A stretch of 64,000 nt of DNA, from positions 186,001 through 250,000 of the forward strand of contig CALKVK010000031.1 of the NCBI GenBank assembly GCA_937996235.1, read 5' to 3'. The notes beneath the pieces are model-generated. The model did no database searches. It was not told the origin of the DNA and saw nothing but the letters and a program-made list of their open reading frames with translations. Position 1 is the stretch's first letter. The number at the start of each line of letters is the position of its first letter. Shown one piece after another: positions 50,411 through 60,098 of this stretch. The position numbers and the translations under genes were made by a program. Source of the DNA: an uncultured bacterium. Its GTDB lineage: Bacteria; Planctomycetota; JAJSAM01; JAJVHW01.

Positions 50411-51516
50411 GCCGCGGCCCCGACGAGCTCGCGGTAGACGTCGCGCGTGCGCTCGGCCGTCGCGCGCCAGGTGTAGCGGCGCACGCGCTCGCGTCCGGAG
50501 GTGGCCAGCCGAGCGCGTGCCGGGTCGTCGCGCAGCAGCAGCGCGAGCGCGTCCGCGAGGGCGTCCGCGTCGCGCGGCGGCACGAGCAGGCCGGCGTCGC
50601 CGACGACCTCGTCGGACGCGCTGCCCGCACCGCCCACCACGGCGCAGCCCGCGGCCATCGCCTCCGCGAGCGCGAGCCCGAAGCCCTCGTACGACGACGC
50701 CGACACGAACACGCCCGCCCCGGCGAGGAGCCCCGGGAGGTCGTCGGCCGCCACCTCGCCGAGGTGCAGCACGTCCTCGCGGCTGCGCAGGCGCGCGAGC
50801 AGCGCGTCGCTCTGCCAGCCCGTGCGGCCGGCGACGACGAGCGGCGGCGGCGCGACGCCGCGGGCGCGCAGCAGGTCGAGCGCGTCGAGCAGCACGTCCA
50901 CGTTCTTGCGCGGCTGCAGCGTGCCGACGCTCAGGAGGTAGCGCTCCGGGAGGCGCAGGCGCGCGCGCAGCGCGGCGAGGGCGTCCGCGGAGTGCTCCGC
51001 GAAGAAGCGCGGGTCGACGCCGAGCGGCACGACGCGGATGCGCTCCGCGGGCACGTCGAGGTGCACGCGCAGGTCGCGCGCGGTGTGCTCGGAGATGGCG
51101 ATCACGCGGTCCGCGCGGCGCACGGCGGCCCGCGTCGTGCGCCGCAGGTACACGCCCGCGGCGCCGCCGAACGTCTCGGGATGGAGCAGCGGCGCGAGGT
51201 CGAGCACCGTCACGACGCCCGCGCCGGGCAGCCCGCGCGGCAGCGTCTGCTTCGTGCAGTGCACGACGTCGGCGCCGACGCGCCGCGCGACGACGGGCAG
51301 CGCCAGCGACTCCGACAGCGGCCGCGCGAGCGTGCCCCCCGGCATGGGGACGCAGTGCCACGGCGCCCCGCCGCGCTCCGCCTCAGACGTGGGAGCGTCC
51401 GCGAGCAGCACGTACTCGTCGTCGCCGGGCAGGGCCACGAGCGCACGGAGGAGCTCGAGCGCGTAGGTGCGCGGGCCGCCGCGGCGCCCCGTGACGGCCT
51501 GCAACGCGACTCTCAC
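50407..51516 (-). CDS. Glycosyltransferase family 4
   Basis: 369 residues from a GTG start with GGGAGAG upstream. GT-B fold with the donor-site strands LLSVGTLQPRKNVDVLLDAL and VFVSASSYEGFGLALAEAMA (the E-X7-E region of GT4 retaining enzymes), followed by LLVPPRDADALADAL. N-terminal acceptor half has HCTKQTLPRGLPGAGVVTVLD. It probably transfers mannose or a related sugar in a surface-glycan pathway with the coupled TMTC-like gene. Confidence 0.92.
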   Translation of the reverse strand: MRVALQAVTGRRGGPRTYALELLRALVALPGDDEYVLLADAPTSEAERGGAPWHCVPMPGGTLARPLSESLALPVVARRVGADVVHCTKQTLPRGLPGAGVVTVLDLAPLLHPETFGGAAGVYLRRTTRAAVRRADRVIAISEHTARDLRVHLDVPAERIRVVPLGVDPRFFAEHSADALAALRARLRLPERYLLSVGTLQPRKNVDVLLDALDLLRARGVAPPPLVVAGRTGWQSDALLARLRSREDVLHLGEVAADDLPGLLAGAGVFVSASSYEGFGLALAEAMAAGCAVVGGAGSASDEVVGDAGLLVPPRDADALADALALLLRDDPARARLATSGRERVRRYTWRATAERTRDVYRELVGAAA

Positions 51517-51704
51517 GCGCCGCTCTCCCGGCACGTCGCGCGGACGCACGGCGTGTTCACTCCGATCCTCCGTTCCGGCTCGCTTCGGGCCGGACCGCGG
51601 AGTCCCTGGCCGGCGGCAGCCCATACATTCCATCGGCCGCCGGACCGGAGTACCTTCGCGCGCTCGGTGCCGCGGCCGGCGTGCGGCGCCCCAAGGGAGG
51701 CACG

Positions 51705-52667
<963 letters not shown>

Positions 52668-53798
52668 GCCCGCGCTCCTCGAGCGCGGCGAGGAACGCAC
52701 CTGCGACGGCGCGCGGCGAGAAGCGCTCCTCGTAGAGGCGGCGCCCCGCGACTCCCAGACGGGCGACCAGCGTGCGGTCGTCGCGCAGGCGGGCGAGCGC
52801 GACGGCGAGGGCGTCCGGGTCGGCGGGCGGAACGAGCAGCGCCGCGTCGCCGAGCGCCGCGCGCGCCGGCGCGGCGTCGCGCGTCACGAGGGCGCGGCCG
52901 TGCGCGAGGACGAGCGCGGCCTTGAGCGGCACGACGCGGCCGGCCTTGGCGGTGTCGCCGAAGACCCCGAGCCCGACGTGTGACGCCGCGAGCCGCGCGG
53001 CGATCTCCTCGGGCGGACGGAACTCCGGCACGAGCGTGAGGCCGGGCACGCCGGCTGCGCGGGAGCGGACGGCCTCGAGCGTCTGCCCGGCGCCCACCAC
53101 GGAGACCTCGACACCGTCCCCGCGCAGCCGGGCGCACGCCTCGACCACGGTCTCGACGCCGTGGAGCGGGATGTACGTCGCGACGAGCAGCACGCGCAGC
53201 GGCGCCACGTCCGGCAGCGGCGCGGGCGGGCCGGGATCCGCCTGGCACACGGGGACCGGCGCGAAGCGCTCGCGGGCGACGCCGGTGTCGGCGGCGAGCA
53301 GTTCGGCGTGCGCCGCGGTATCGCACAGCACGACGTCCGCCGCGCGCGCCTGCACGCGCTCCAGCGCGCGCACCGCGCGGGCCCGCCACGACTCCGGCGC
53401 GGCGAGTCGGCGGTCGCGCACGACCGTGTCGTAGAGCGGTACGAACGCGTCGTGCACCAGCGGACGGCGCTCGACGTTCTGGAGCAGGCGCAGGAGCAGC
53501 GTGTCCGCGACACCGCCGCTGCCGGCGACGACGACGTGGTGGTCGCCCACGCGGAACCAGCCGCGGGCGAGCCGCAGCGCCGCGCCGAGCTGCCGCCACG
53601 CCAGGCGCGCAGCGCCCGCGCCGCGGCCCGCGGCGACGCGCTCGCCCGCCCCGGCGAAGAGCGGCGCGCGCACCTCGACGACCTCGTGGCCCAGTTCGCG
53701 CAATCCCGCGATCAGGGTCTCGGAGCGCGGGTAGCCCGGGCCCACCGCGTAGGAACCGAACCAGACGATGCGCAGCGGCGCCGCCGTCGGCGCCGGCG

Positions 53799-54677
53799 TC
53801 ACGAATCGCGCTCCGAGCGGTCGAACCGCAGCGCGGAGACCTGCTCGGAGATGAGCGCGAGGGCGAAGAGCAGTACGGACAGCACGAACGCGAGCTGACT
53901 GGCGTTCGTGAAGCGGCGCTCGGTGGCGAAGGTCCACGCGTACCAGCCGAGGCCCGCCGCGAACGCGGCCGCCGACACGGGCAGGAACACGCGCAGGGGG
54001 CTGAAGATGGTCGCGATGCGCGTGATGATGAGCAGGAAGCGCGCGCCGTCGCGCACGATCCGGATGTGGCTCTTCCCGACGCGCCGGCGGGCCTCGATCG
54101 GCACGTAGCGCACCGGGAGCCCCGCGCGGAAGAACGCGAGGGTGATCGTCGTCGGGTAGCTGAAGGTGTTCGGCAGCAGGTAGAGGAAGCGCCGTGCCGC
54201 GGCGGTCTCCATCGCGCGGAAGCCGCTCGTCAGGTCCTCGACGCGGCGCCCGACGACGTAGCTCGCGAAGGCGTTGTAGACGCGGTTCGCCAGGCCGCGG
54301 TGCACGCCCGTGCCGGTGCCGCGCGTGCGCGCGCCGACGACCATCGCGTAACCCGGGAGCGCGTCGAGGAGCAGCGGAACGTCCTCGGGCGCGTGCTGCC
54401 CGTCCGCGTCCATGAAGAGCACGACGTCGCCGCGCGCCGCGCGGAGGCCGGTCTTCACCGCGGCCCCGTTCCCGATGGAGTACGGATGGCGCTCGACGCG
54501 CGCGCCGAGCGCCGCGGCGGCGTCGGCGGTGCCGTCGGTGCTCCCGTCGTCGACGACCACGATCTCGTGGGACTCGTGCGGCGGCCGCGCGGCCAGCACG
54601 GCGGCGAGACGGCGGAGCACGTCCGGCAGGGCCGGAGCCTCGTTCTTGGCGGGCAGGACGATCGTGACCTTCGACAC
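53799..54677 (-). CDS. Glycosyltransferase family 2, polyprenyl-phosphate sugar synthase-like
   Basis: 292 residues. GT-A fold: TIVLPAKNEAPALPDVL, VVVDDGSTDGTAD and the DxD-like MDADGQH, as in dolichol-phosphate mannose synthases. Two C-terminal hydrophobic segments (about 225-245 and 260-282) anchor it, as in DPMS types with membrane tails. It would load mannose or another hexose onto a polyprenyl phosphate for GT-C enzymes such as the TMTC-like protein at 48.3-50.4 kb. It lies downstream of the pilin gene, separated by two hairpins. Confidence 0.9.
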   Translation of the reverse strand: MSKVTIVLPAKNEAPALPDVLRRLAAVLAARPPHESHEIVVVDDGSTDGTADAAAALGARVERHPYSIGNGAAVKTGLRAARGDVVLFMDADGQHAPEDVPLLLDALPGYAMVVGARTRGTGTGVHRGLANRVYNAFASYVVGRRVEDLTSGFRAMETAAARRFLYLLPNTFSYPTTITLAFFRAGLPVRYVPIEARRRVGKSHIRIVRDGARFLLIITRIATIFSPLRVFLPVSAAAFAAGLGWYAWTFATERRFTNASQLAFVLSVLLFALALISEQVSALRFDRSERDS

Positions 54678-54750
54678 GGGCGGGCTCCGGGGGGACCGGA
54701 CGAGTGGTACATCGTCCGCCGGGGCGCCGTCCTTCCGCCCGGGAATCGCA

Positions 54751-54809
54751 CGGGGCCCGGACGTCGCCGCCCGGGCCCCGCGATGTCACCCGGCGCACGA
54801 GTGCGCCGG
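54751..54809 (-). terminator. Tandem hairpins downstream of the type IV pilin gene
   Basis: After the pilin stop come CCGGCGCAC/GTGCGCCGG (54790-54809, 9 bases) and CGGGGCCCGG/CCGGGCCCCG (54751-54780, 10 bases). Two perfect hairpins in tandem are also found after the Flp pilin gene at 35090-35142. Confidence 0.65.
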
Positions 54810-54822
54810 ATGGAGCCGTTCG

Positions 54823-55527
54823 TTAGTTGACCTGCTTCCAGCGGTTGCTGTCACGGCCGGTCGCGCCGACGGCGACGACGCCCGTGATGTTCGTGACCGC
54901 GCCACCCGTGTTGGTGAACGCGGAGCCCGACGTGGCCGCCGTGAGGGCGCCCGTGCCGCTGTACGTCGAGACGTCCGTCGCGGTGATGTCACCGGTCTGG
55001 TTCACGAAGAACGTGCGGTTGCCGGACGTCGAGTAGTTGGTCGGCCAGGCGTACGCGCACCAGGTCGTCTCGGCCGTGTCGTTGTCGAGCGTGCCGTTGA
55101 TGCTGTCGCTGGCGGCGGTCGACTCGGCGACACCGATGCCCGCGGCGCCCGGCAGGTACATCGCGAACAGGTAGCCCGAGCGCGAGACCTCGGCGTTGGC
55201 GTTCAGCGTGCGGAACGCGCCCGAGAGGACGGGCGGGTTCAGCGGGTTGCCGGCCGTGCCCGTGTTGTCCGTGCGGACGCCGACGGCGCCCGACAGCTCG
55301 CGGAACATGCCGAACTCGCCCGTGCCGTCGGCATCGCCGTCGGCCTTCGCGCTGGCCTGGAACTGGGCCTGCGACGAGCTGATGTTGCGCAGCGTCGAGA
55401 CCGCCGAGGTCTCGTTCGCGTTGAGGCGCGCGCTCAGCAGGTTCGGGATCGCGATCGCCGCGATGATGGCGATGATCGCGACCACGATCATGAGCTCGAT
55501 CAGCGTGAAGCCGCTCTGCTTCTTCAT
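54823..55527 (-). CDS. Type IV pilin (PilA-like)
   Basis: 234 residues. MKKQSG is the class III leader, cleaved before FTLIELMIVVAIIAIIAAIA; the mature Glu5 is present. The N-terminal alpha helix (to about residue 50) is followed by a globular part rich in Thr/Ser/Asn/Gly, with two Cys-free sheets; the only Cys is near residue 160. AAAGGAG precedes the ATG, and a 16-base palindrome (GGCCACGCGCGTGGCC, 55563-55578) lies in the leader. Downstream of pilC, it is likely the major or a main pilin. The prepilin peptidase at the window end could process it. Confidence 0.9.
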   Translation of the reverse strand: MKKQSGFTLIELMIVVAIIAIIAAIAIPNLLSARLNANETSAVSTLRNISSSQAQFQASAKADGDADGTGEFGMFRELSGAVGVRTDNTGTAGNPLNPPVLSGAFRTLNANAEVSRSGYLFAMYLPGAAGIGVAESTAASDSINGTLDNDTAETTWCAYAWPTNYSTSGNRTFFVNQTGDITATDVSTYSGTGALTAATSGSAFTNTGGAVTNITGVVAVGATGRDSNRWKQVN

Positions 55528-55730
55528 CTCTCTCTCTCCTTTGCATCTGCGCCGGGCCGCGCGGCCACGCGCGTGGCCCGAGTCGCTCCCTTGCCCCACC
55601 GCTATCGGGATGCGTTCGCGAGGCACTTGAGAGGATTCCCGTGTTTTTCGCGGTCCCGCGCGTCGCGGCGCCTCGCGCCGCCGGGCGCGCCGGCCGGGAG
55701 CTCGGCGCGCGGCGCCCCGGAAACGGGCGC

Positions 55731-55755
55731 GGGGCCCGCACGGACTGCGGGCCCC
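55731..55755 (-). terminator. Hairpin between pilC and the pilin gene
   Basis: GGGGCCCGC and GCGGGCCCC pair over 9 bases with a 7-base loop, 27 bases after the pilC stop. It suggests that the pilin gene has its own promoter in the 200 bases that follow. Confidence 0.6.
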
Positions 55756-55781
55756 GGGTTCGCGGAAGGGCGGAGTCCGCC

Positions 55782-57017
55782 TCAGCCGCGGTTCGCGAGC
55801 TTCTTCTGGAGCTCGAAGATCGGGAGGAAGACCGCCAGCACGATCGTGCCGACGAGCAGACCCATCACGGCGATCATGATCGGCTCGATCAGGCTCGTGA
55901 GGCTCTTGACGGCCGCCTTCACCTGGTCGTCGTAGAACTCGGAGATCTTCTCGAGCAGGTTCTCGAGGGCGCCGGACTTCTCGCCGATCCCGATCATCTT
56001 CACGACCATCGTCGGGAACTCGGGACTCTCGCCCAGCGGCTCCGCCAGCGTGTCGCCCTGGCGCACGCTCTCCCGCGCGCGCTCCACCGCGGCGGAGATC
56101 ACCTTGTTGCCGACCGTCTGCGCCACGATCTCGAGCGCCTGGAGGATCGGGACGCCGGACTTGACCAGCGTGCCGAACGTCTTCGCGAAGCGGCTGAGCG
56201 CGACCTTCGAGAACAGCGGGCCGAACACGGGGACGTGCAGCTTGAGCCAGTCCATGTGGCCCTTGCCGCGCTCGGTCTTGCGGTACACGTTCACGCCCAC
56301 GACCAGCGCGATGATGCCGCCGATCATCAGCAGCACGTTGCTCGACATCCAGTCGGCCAGGTTCAGGATGAGCTCGGTCAGGACCGGCAGCGTGATGTCC
56401 ATCGAGTCGAACACGTCGCGGAACTTCGGCACGATGCCGAGCATCAGGAACATCGTGATGCCGATCACGAGCACGAGGGACACGACCGGGTACGTCATCG
56501 CGGCCTTGATCTCGCGGCGCAGGCCCTCGCTGGCCTCCATGTACTCCGCGAGGCGGACGAGGATGTCGTCGAGCTGACCGGACACCTCGCCGGCGTGGAC
56601 CATCGAGACGTAGATGTCGCTGAAGCAGCGCGGGAACTTCGCGAGCGAGGTCGAGAGGTCGCCGCCGCCGCGGATGTCCTCGACGACCGAGTCGAGCACG
56701 GCGGCGAAGCCCGCGTTCTCGGACTGCTCCTGCAGGATCTCGATCGCCTCGACGAGCGGGATGCCGGCCGCCACCATCGTGGAGAGCTGGCGCGTGAAGA
56801 TCACCAGCTCCTCGCTCTTGCCCTTGTAGCGCTCCGGCTTGCCGCCCCCGCCCAGGCTGAATCCGCCGCCGCCGCCCGCGCCCTTCGCCTTGACGCTGAG
56901 CACGACGAGCTGGCGCTTGCGCAGCTCCGCGACCACGGCTTCCTGGTCGTTGCCCTGAATCGTCCCGGTGACCTTCTTGCCACCGAAGTTCTTCGCCTCG
57001 TACTTGAACGTGGGCAT
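55782..57017 (-). CDS. pilC: Type IV pilus inner-membrane platform protein PilC
   Basis: 411 residues, the usual length. Short N-terminal region (FKYEAKNFGGKKVTGTIQG) then two T2SSF domains, seen as FTRQLSTMVAAGIPLVEAIEIL and FAKTFGTLVKSGVPILQALEIV. Membrane helices lie near residues 175-200, 220-245 and 375-400. It links the PilB/PilT motors to the growing pilus. It is 36 bases after pilB. Confidence 0.95.
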   Translation of the reverse strand: MPTFKYEAKNFGGKKVTGTIQGNDQEAVVAELRKRQLVVLSVKAKGAGGGGGFSLGGGGKPERYKGKSEELVIFTRQLSTMVAAGIPLVEAIEILQEQSENAGFAAVLDSVVEDIRGGGDLSTSLAKFPRCFSDIYVSMVHAGEVSGQLDDILVRLAEYMEASEGLRREIKAAMTYPVVSLVLVIGITMFLMLGIVPKFRDVFDSMDITLPVLTELILNLADWMSSNVLLMIGGIIALVVGVNVYRKTERGKGHMDWLKLHVPVFGPLFSKVALSRFAKTFGTLVKSGVPILQALEIVAQTVGNKVISAAVERARESVRQGDTLAEPLGESPEFPTMVVKMIGIGEKSGALENLLEKISEFYDDQVKAAVKSLTSLIEPIMIAVMGLLVGTIVLAVFLPIFELQKKLANRG

Positions 57018-57053
57018 GCCGTGGTGTCCCTTCTGGTGCCGGCCGGACCGCCG

Positions 57054-58802
57054 CTACTCGGCGTCCGCCGAGCGCGCCTTGCGGTCGTGGAGCGTGACGC
57101 GCAGAACCTCCTCGATCGACGTGCGGCCGCCGGCGGCCGCGCGCAGGCCGCAGCGGCGCAGCGTGAGCATCTTGTTGTGCAGCGCACGCTGGCGGATGTC
57201 GGAGGACGAGCCGCCCGTGATGATGATCCGGCGGATGTCCTCGGAGACGGGCAGCGTCTCGAGCACGGCGAAGCGTCCCGAGTAGCCGTTCGTGCAGCGC
57301 GAGCATCCGCGCGGCTGATAGAACTGCAGCTCGACCTCGTCGAAGTCCTGCTGGTCGAAGCCGATCTCCACGAGGCGTTCGCGCGACGGCGTGTCGATCG
57401 GCTCGCGGCAGTGCTGGCAGATCTTGCGGCACAGGCGCTGCGCGGAGACGAGCAGCGTGGACGACGCCACCATGAACGGGTCCACGCCCATGTCCACCAT
57501 GCGTCCGATGGTGGACGGGGCGTCGTTCGTGTGCAGCGTCGAGAGCACCAGGTGGCCGGTGAGTGCCGCCTTCACCGCGATGTCGATCGTCTCGGCGTCG
57601 CGGATCTCACCGATGAGGATGGTGTCGGGGTCCTGACGCAGGATCGAGCGCAGCGCCGCGGCGAACGTCAGGCCGCGCTTGGTCGAGACCTGCACCTGGT
57701 TGACGCCCTCGAGCTGGTACTCGACGGGGTCCTCGACGGTGACGAAGTTCTCCTCGGGCGAGAGCATCTCGCGCACGGCGGAGTACAGCGTCGTGGACTT
57801 GCCGGAGCCGGTCGGTCCGGTGACGAGGATCATCCCGTACGGCTGCTGGATCGCGTACCGGAAGTCGTCGAGGGCCTGCGCCTCGAAACCCAGCGACTCG
57901 AGGTTGAGCTGGAGGTTCGAGGCGTCGAGGAGACGCAGCACGACCTTCTCGCCGTGGATCATCGGCAGGACGCTCACGCGGAAGTCCACCTGCCGCCCGT
58001 CGATGCGCATCTGGAACTTGCCGTCCTGCGGCTTGCGCCGCTCGGCGATGTCCATCGCGGACATGATCTTGAGACGCGACACCACCGCGTTGTGCATCTT
58101 CTTCGGAGGCGAGAACGCCTCCTTGAGCACGCCGTCCTTGCGCAGGCGTACGAGCACCTTGCGCTCGTAGGGCTCGATGTGGATGTCCGACGCGCGGATC
58201 TTCGCGGCCTGGTAGATCACCATGTTGACGAACTTGATGACCGGGCTGCCCTCGTGGTCGGCCATCGACTCGCTGTCGAGCGACTCGAGGTCGTCGGTGT
58301 CGTGCTCCTTGAGCTCGAGATCGCCGCCCTCGCCCAGTGAGCCGAGCAGGTCCTCGACCTGCTTCTCGCTCGAGCGGTAGCCGCGGTCGAGCGCGGCCTT
58401 CAGGTGGTCGTCGAGGGTGAGCACCAGGCGCAGGTCGCAGCCCGTGGCGATGCGCACGTCGTCGAGCTTCACGACGTCGAACGGGTTCGTGAGGGCGATC
58501 GTCATCACGTCGCCGATGCGCGAGACGGGGAAGATGCCAAGGTCGTACGCGAGCTCCTTCGGCACCGTCGCGAGCACGTCGGGATCCGCGGTGACGTGTC
58601 CGAGGTCGATGGGCGCCACGCGCGAGTGGTTCGCGAGCAGCCCGAGCAGAGAGTGGTCGTCGATGAGCCGCCGCTCGACCAGCACCGACGAGAGGTGGCG
58701 GGCCGTGCCGTCCGCCTTCTCCAACGCCTCCTTGAGGGCCTCCGGCGTGACGACGCCGGAGTCCTCGACGATGCGGGCCACTCGCCTGTTGAAGGAGATC
58801 AT
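57054..58802 (-). CDS. pilB: Type IV pilus extension ATPase PilB
   Basis: 582 residues. N-terminal T2SSE_N domain (about 1-150), then Walker A GPTGSGKSTTLYSA, Asp box ED, Walker B TILIGEIRDAETIDIA and His box STLHTNDA. A tetracysteine zinc site follows (CRKICQHC, then CSRC). It powers pilus extension. It starts 3 bases after pilT ends, so the two motors are co-transcribed. Confidence 0.97.
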   Translation of the reverse strand: MISFNRRVARIVEDSGVVTPEALKEALEKADGTARHLSSVLVERRLIDDHSLLGLLANHSRVAPIDLGHVTADPDVLATVPKELAYDLGIFPVSRIGDVMTIALTNPFDVVKLDDVRIATGCDLRLVLTLDDHLKAALDRGYRSSEKQVEDLLGSLGEGGDLELKEHDTDDLESLDSESMADHEGSPVIKFVNMVIYQAAKIRASDIHIEPYERKVLVRLRKDGVLKEAFSPPKKMHNAVVSRLKIMSAMDIAERRKPQDGKFQMRIDGRQVDFRVSVLPMIHGEKVVLRLLDASNLQLNLESLGFEAQALDDFRYAIQQPYGMILVTGPTGSGKSTTLYSAVREMLSPEENFVTVEDPVEYQLEGVNQVQVSTKRGLTFAAALRSILRQDPDTILIGEIRDAETIDIAVKAALTGHLVLSTLHTNDAPSTIGRMVDMGVDPFMVASSTLLVSAQRLCRKICQHCREPIDTPSRERLVEIGFDQQDFDEVELQFYQPRGCSRCTNGYSGRFAVLETLPVSEDIRRIIITGGSSSDIRQRALHNKMLTLRRCGLRAAAGGRTSIEEVLRVTLHDRKARSADAE

Positions 58803-58805
58803 GGA

Positions 58806-59870
58806 TCAGTTCCGCTGGAAAAGGCGCTTCAGGTCCTCGGGGTCCGCCGAGTGCGAGAGCGCGTCCTCGTACGTGATCGAGCCGGACTTGTGCAGCTCGT
58901 GGAGGCTCTGGTTCATCGTGCGCATGCCGAGCTTCCCGCCGGTCTGCAGCAGGCTGTAGACCTGGTGGATCTTGTCGTCGCGCATGAGCGCGCGGATGGC
59001 CGGCGTGCACAGGAGCACCTCGGCGGCCAGCACGCGCCCGCGGCCGACGGCACGCGGCAGGAGCTGCTGCGAGAACACCGCCTGCAGCACGAAGCTGAGC
59101 TGCGTGCGCACCTGCGGCTGCTGGTAGCTCGGGAAGATGTCGATGATGCGGTTCACCGTGGTGATCGCGTCCGACGTGTGCAGCGTCGCGAAGGTCAGGT
59201 GGCCCGTCTCCGCGATCGTGAGCGCGGCCTCGACGGTGTCGCGGTCGCGGAGCTCGCCGATCATCACGACGTCGGGGTCCTGACGCAGCACGCTGCGGAG
59301 CGCGGCCTTGAACTCGTGCGTGTCGCTGCCGAGCTCGCGCTGGTTGCAGAGGCAGTTCTTGTTGCGGTGCAGGAACTCGATCGGGTCCTCGATCGTGACC
59401 ACGTGACCCGAGCGGTTCATGTTGATGTAGTCGATCATCGACGCGAGCGTCGTCGACTTGCCCGAGCCCGTCGCGCCGGTGACGAGGATCAGGCCCTTCG
59501 GCAGGTTGCAGAGGCTCTCGCACACGGCCACGGGCAGGCCCAGGTGCGAGAACGACGTGATCTCGTAGGGGATGACGCGCAGCACCGACGCGACCGTGCC
59601 GCGCTGCATGAACACGTTCACGCGGAAGCGCCCGAGGCCGTCGATCCCGAACGAGAGGTCGAGCTCGAGCTCCTTCTCGAAGTGCGCGATCTGCTCGTTC
59701 GAGAGGTACGAGTAGACGAGCTGCTGGGTGGCGTCCGGCGAGAGCAGGTCGTGCTCGGTGCTCACGAGCACGCCGTCCACGCGGATCTTCGGCGGGCTCC
59801 CTGCGCTGATGTGCAGGTCGCTGCCGCCGCGCTGCACCATGATGGTGAGCAGTTCCTCGATCGAGACCAT
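58806..59870 (-). CDS. pilT: Type IV pilus retraction ATPase PilT
   Basis: 354 residues. N-terminal PAS-like part with GSDLHISAGSPPKIRVDG, Walker A GATGSGKSTTLASM, Walker B VVMIGELRDRDTVEAA, His box ATLHTSDA, and the C-terminal AIRALMRDDKIHQVYSLLQ that is typical of PilT. It lacks the zinc site of PilB, as expected. It is the first of the pilT-pilB-pilC set and suggests twitching or DNA-uptake ability. Confidence 0.97.
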   Translation of the reverse strand: MVSIEELLTIMVQRGGSDLHISAGSPPKIRVDGVLVSTEHDLLSPDATQQLVYSYLSNEQIAHFEKELELDLSFGIDGLGRFRVNVFMQRGTVASVLRVIPYEITSFSHLGLPVAVCESLCNLPKGLILVTGATGSGKSTTLASMIDYINMNRSGHVVTIEDPIEFLHRNKNCLCNQRELGSDTHEFKAALRSVLRQDPDVVMIGELRDRDTVEAALTIAETGHLTFATLHTSDAITTVNRIIDIFPSYQQPQVRTQLSFVLQAVFSQQLLPRAVGRGRVLAAEVLLCTPAIRALMRDDKIHQVYSLLQTGGKLGMRTMNQSLHELHKSGSITYEDALSHSADPEDLKRLFQRN

Positions 59871-60028
59871 CGCGGGTTCTCCTGGCGGGAGCCCGCACGG
59901 GGGTGCGGTCTCCTCGGCCGGTATCGAACCTGCGACGGCCCAGGGTTTAGCTCCGTGGACGCTGCATGTGGCGCGGGCGCGACGTGCCGCCGCACGGCCG
60001 GACCGGCTCGCGCGCCCCCGGAACGCGA

Positions 60029-60058
60029 CACGGCCGCACGCGCGAGCGTGCGGCCGTG
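60029..60058 (-). terminator. Strong 13-base hairpin after the EF-G-like gene
   Basis: CACGGCCGCACGC and GCGTGCGGCCGTG pair perfectly with a 4-base loop, 41 bases past the stop of the EF-G-like gene. It lies ahead of the pilT start on the same strand and isolates the two transcripts. Confidence 0.7.
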
Positions 60059-60098
60059 GTCGGAGGCGGCGGGCCGGCGCTGCCGGCGCTCCCGGCGG

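Noticed and set aside
55601..55630. Sigma-28-like promoter (TCAA ... CCGATAG on the minus strand) upstream of the type IV pilin
   Set aside because: Spacing is two bases longer than the consensus and the -35 match is weak; not enough to call.
59890..59960. tRNA-like T-arm (GCAGGTTCGATACCGGC on the minus strand) with a CTA-containing loop nearby, which might suggest an amber suppressor
   Set aside because: The T-stem has a mismatch, no matching acceptor strand exists at the right distance, and no D-arm is seen. Not a tRNA, and no support for pyrrolysine-type decoding of the TAG at 12150.
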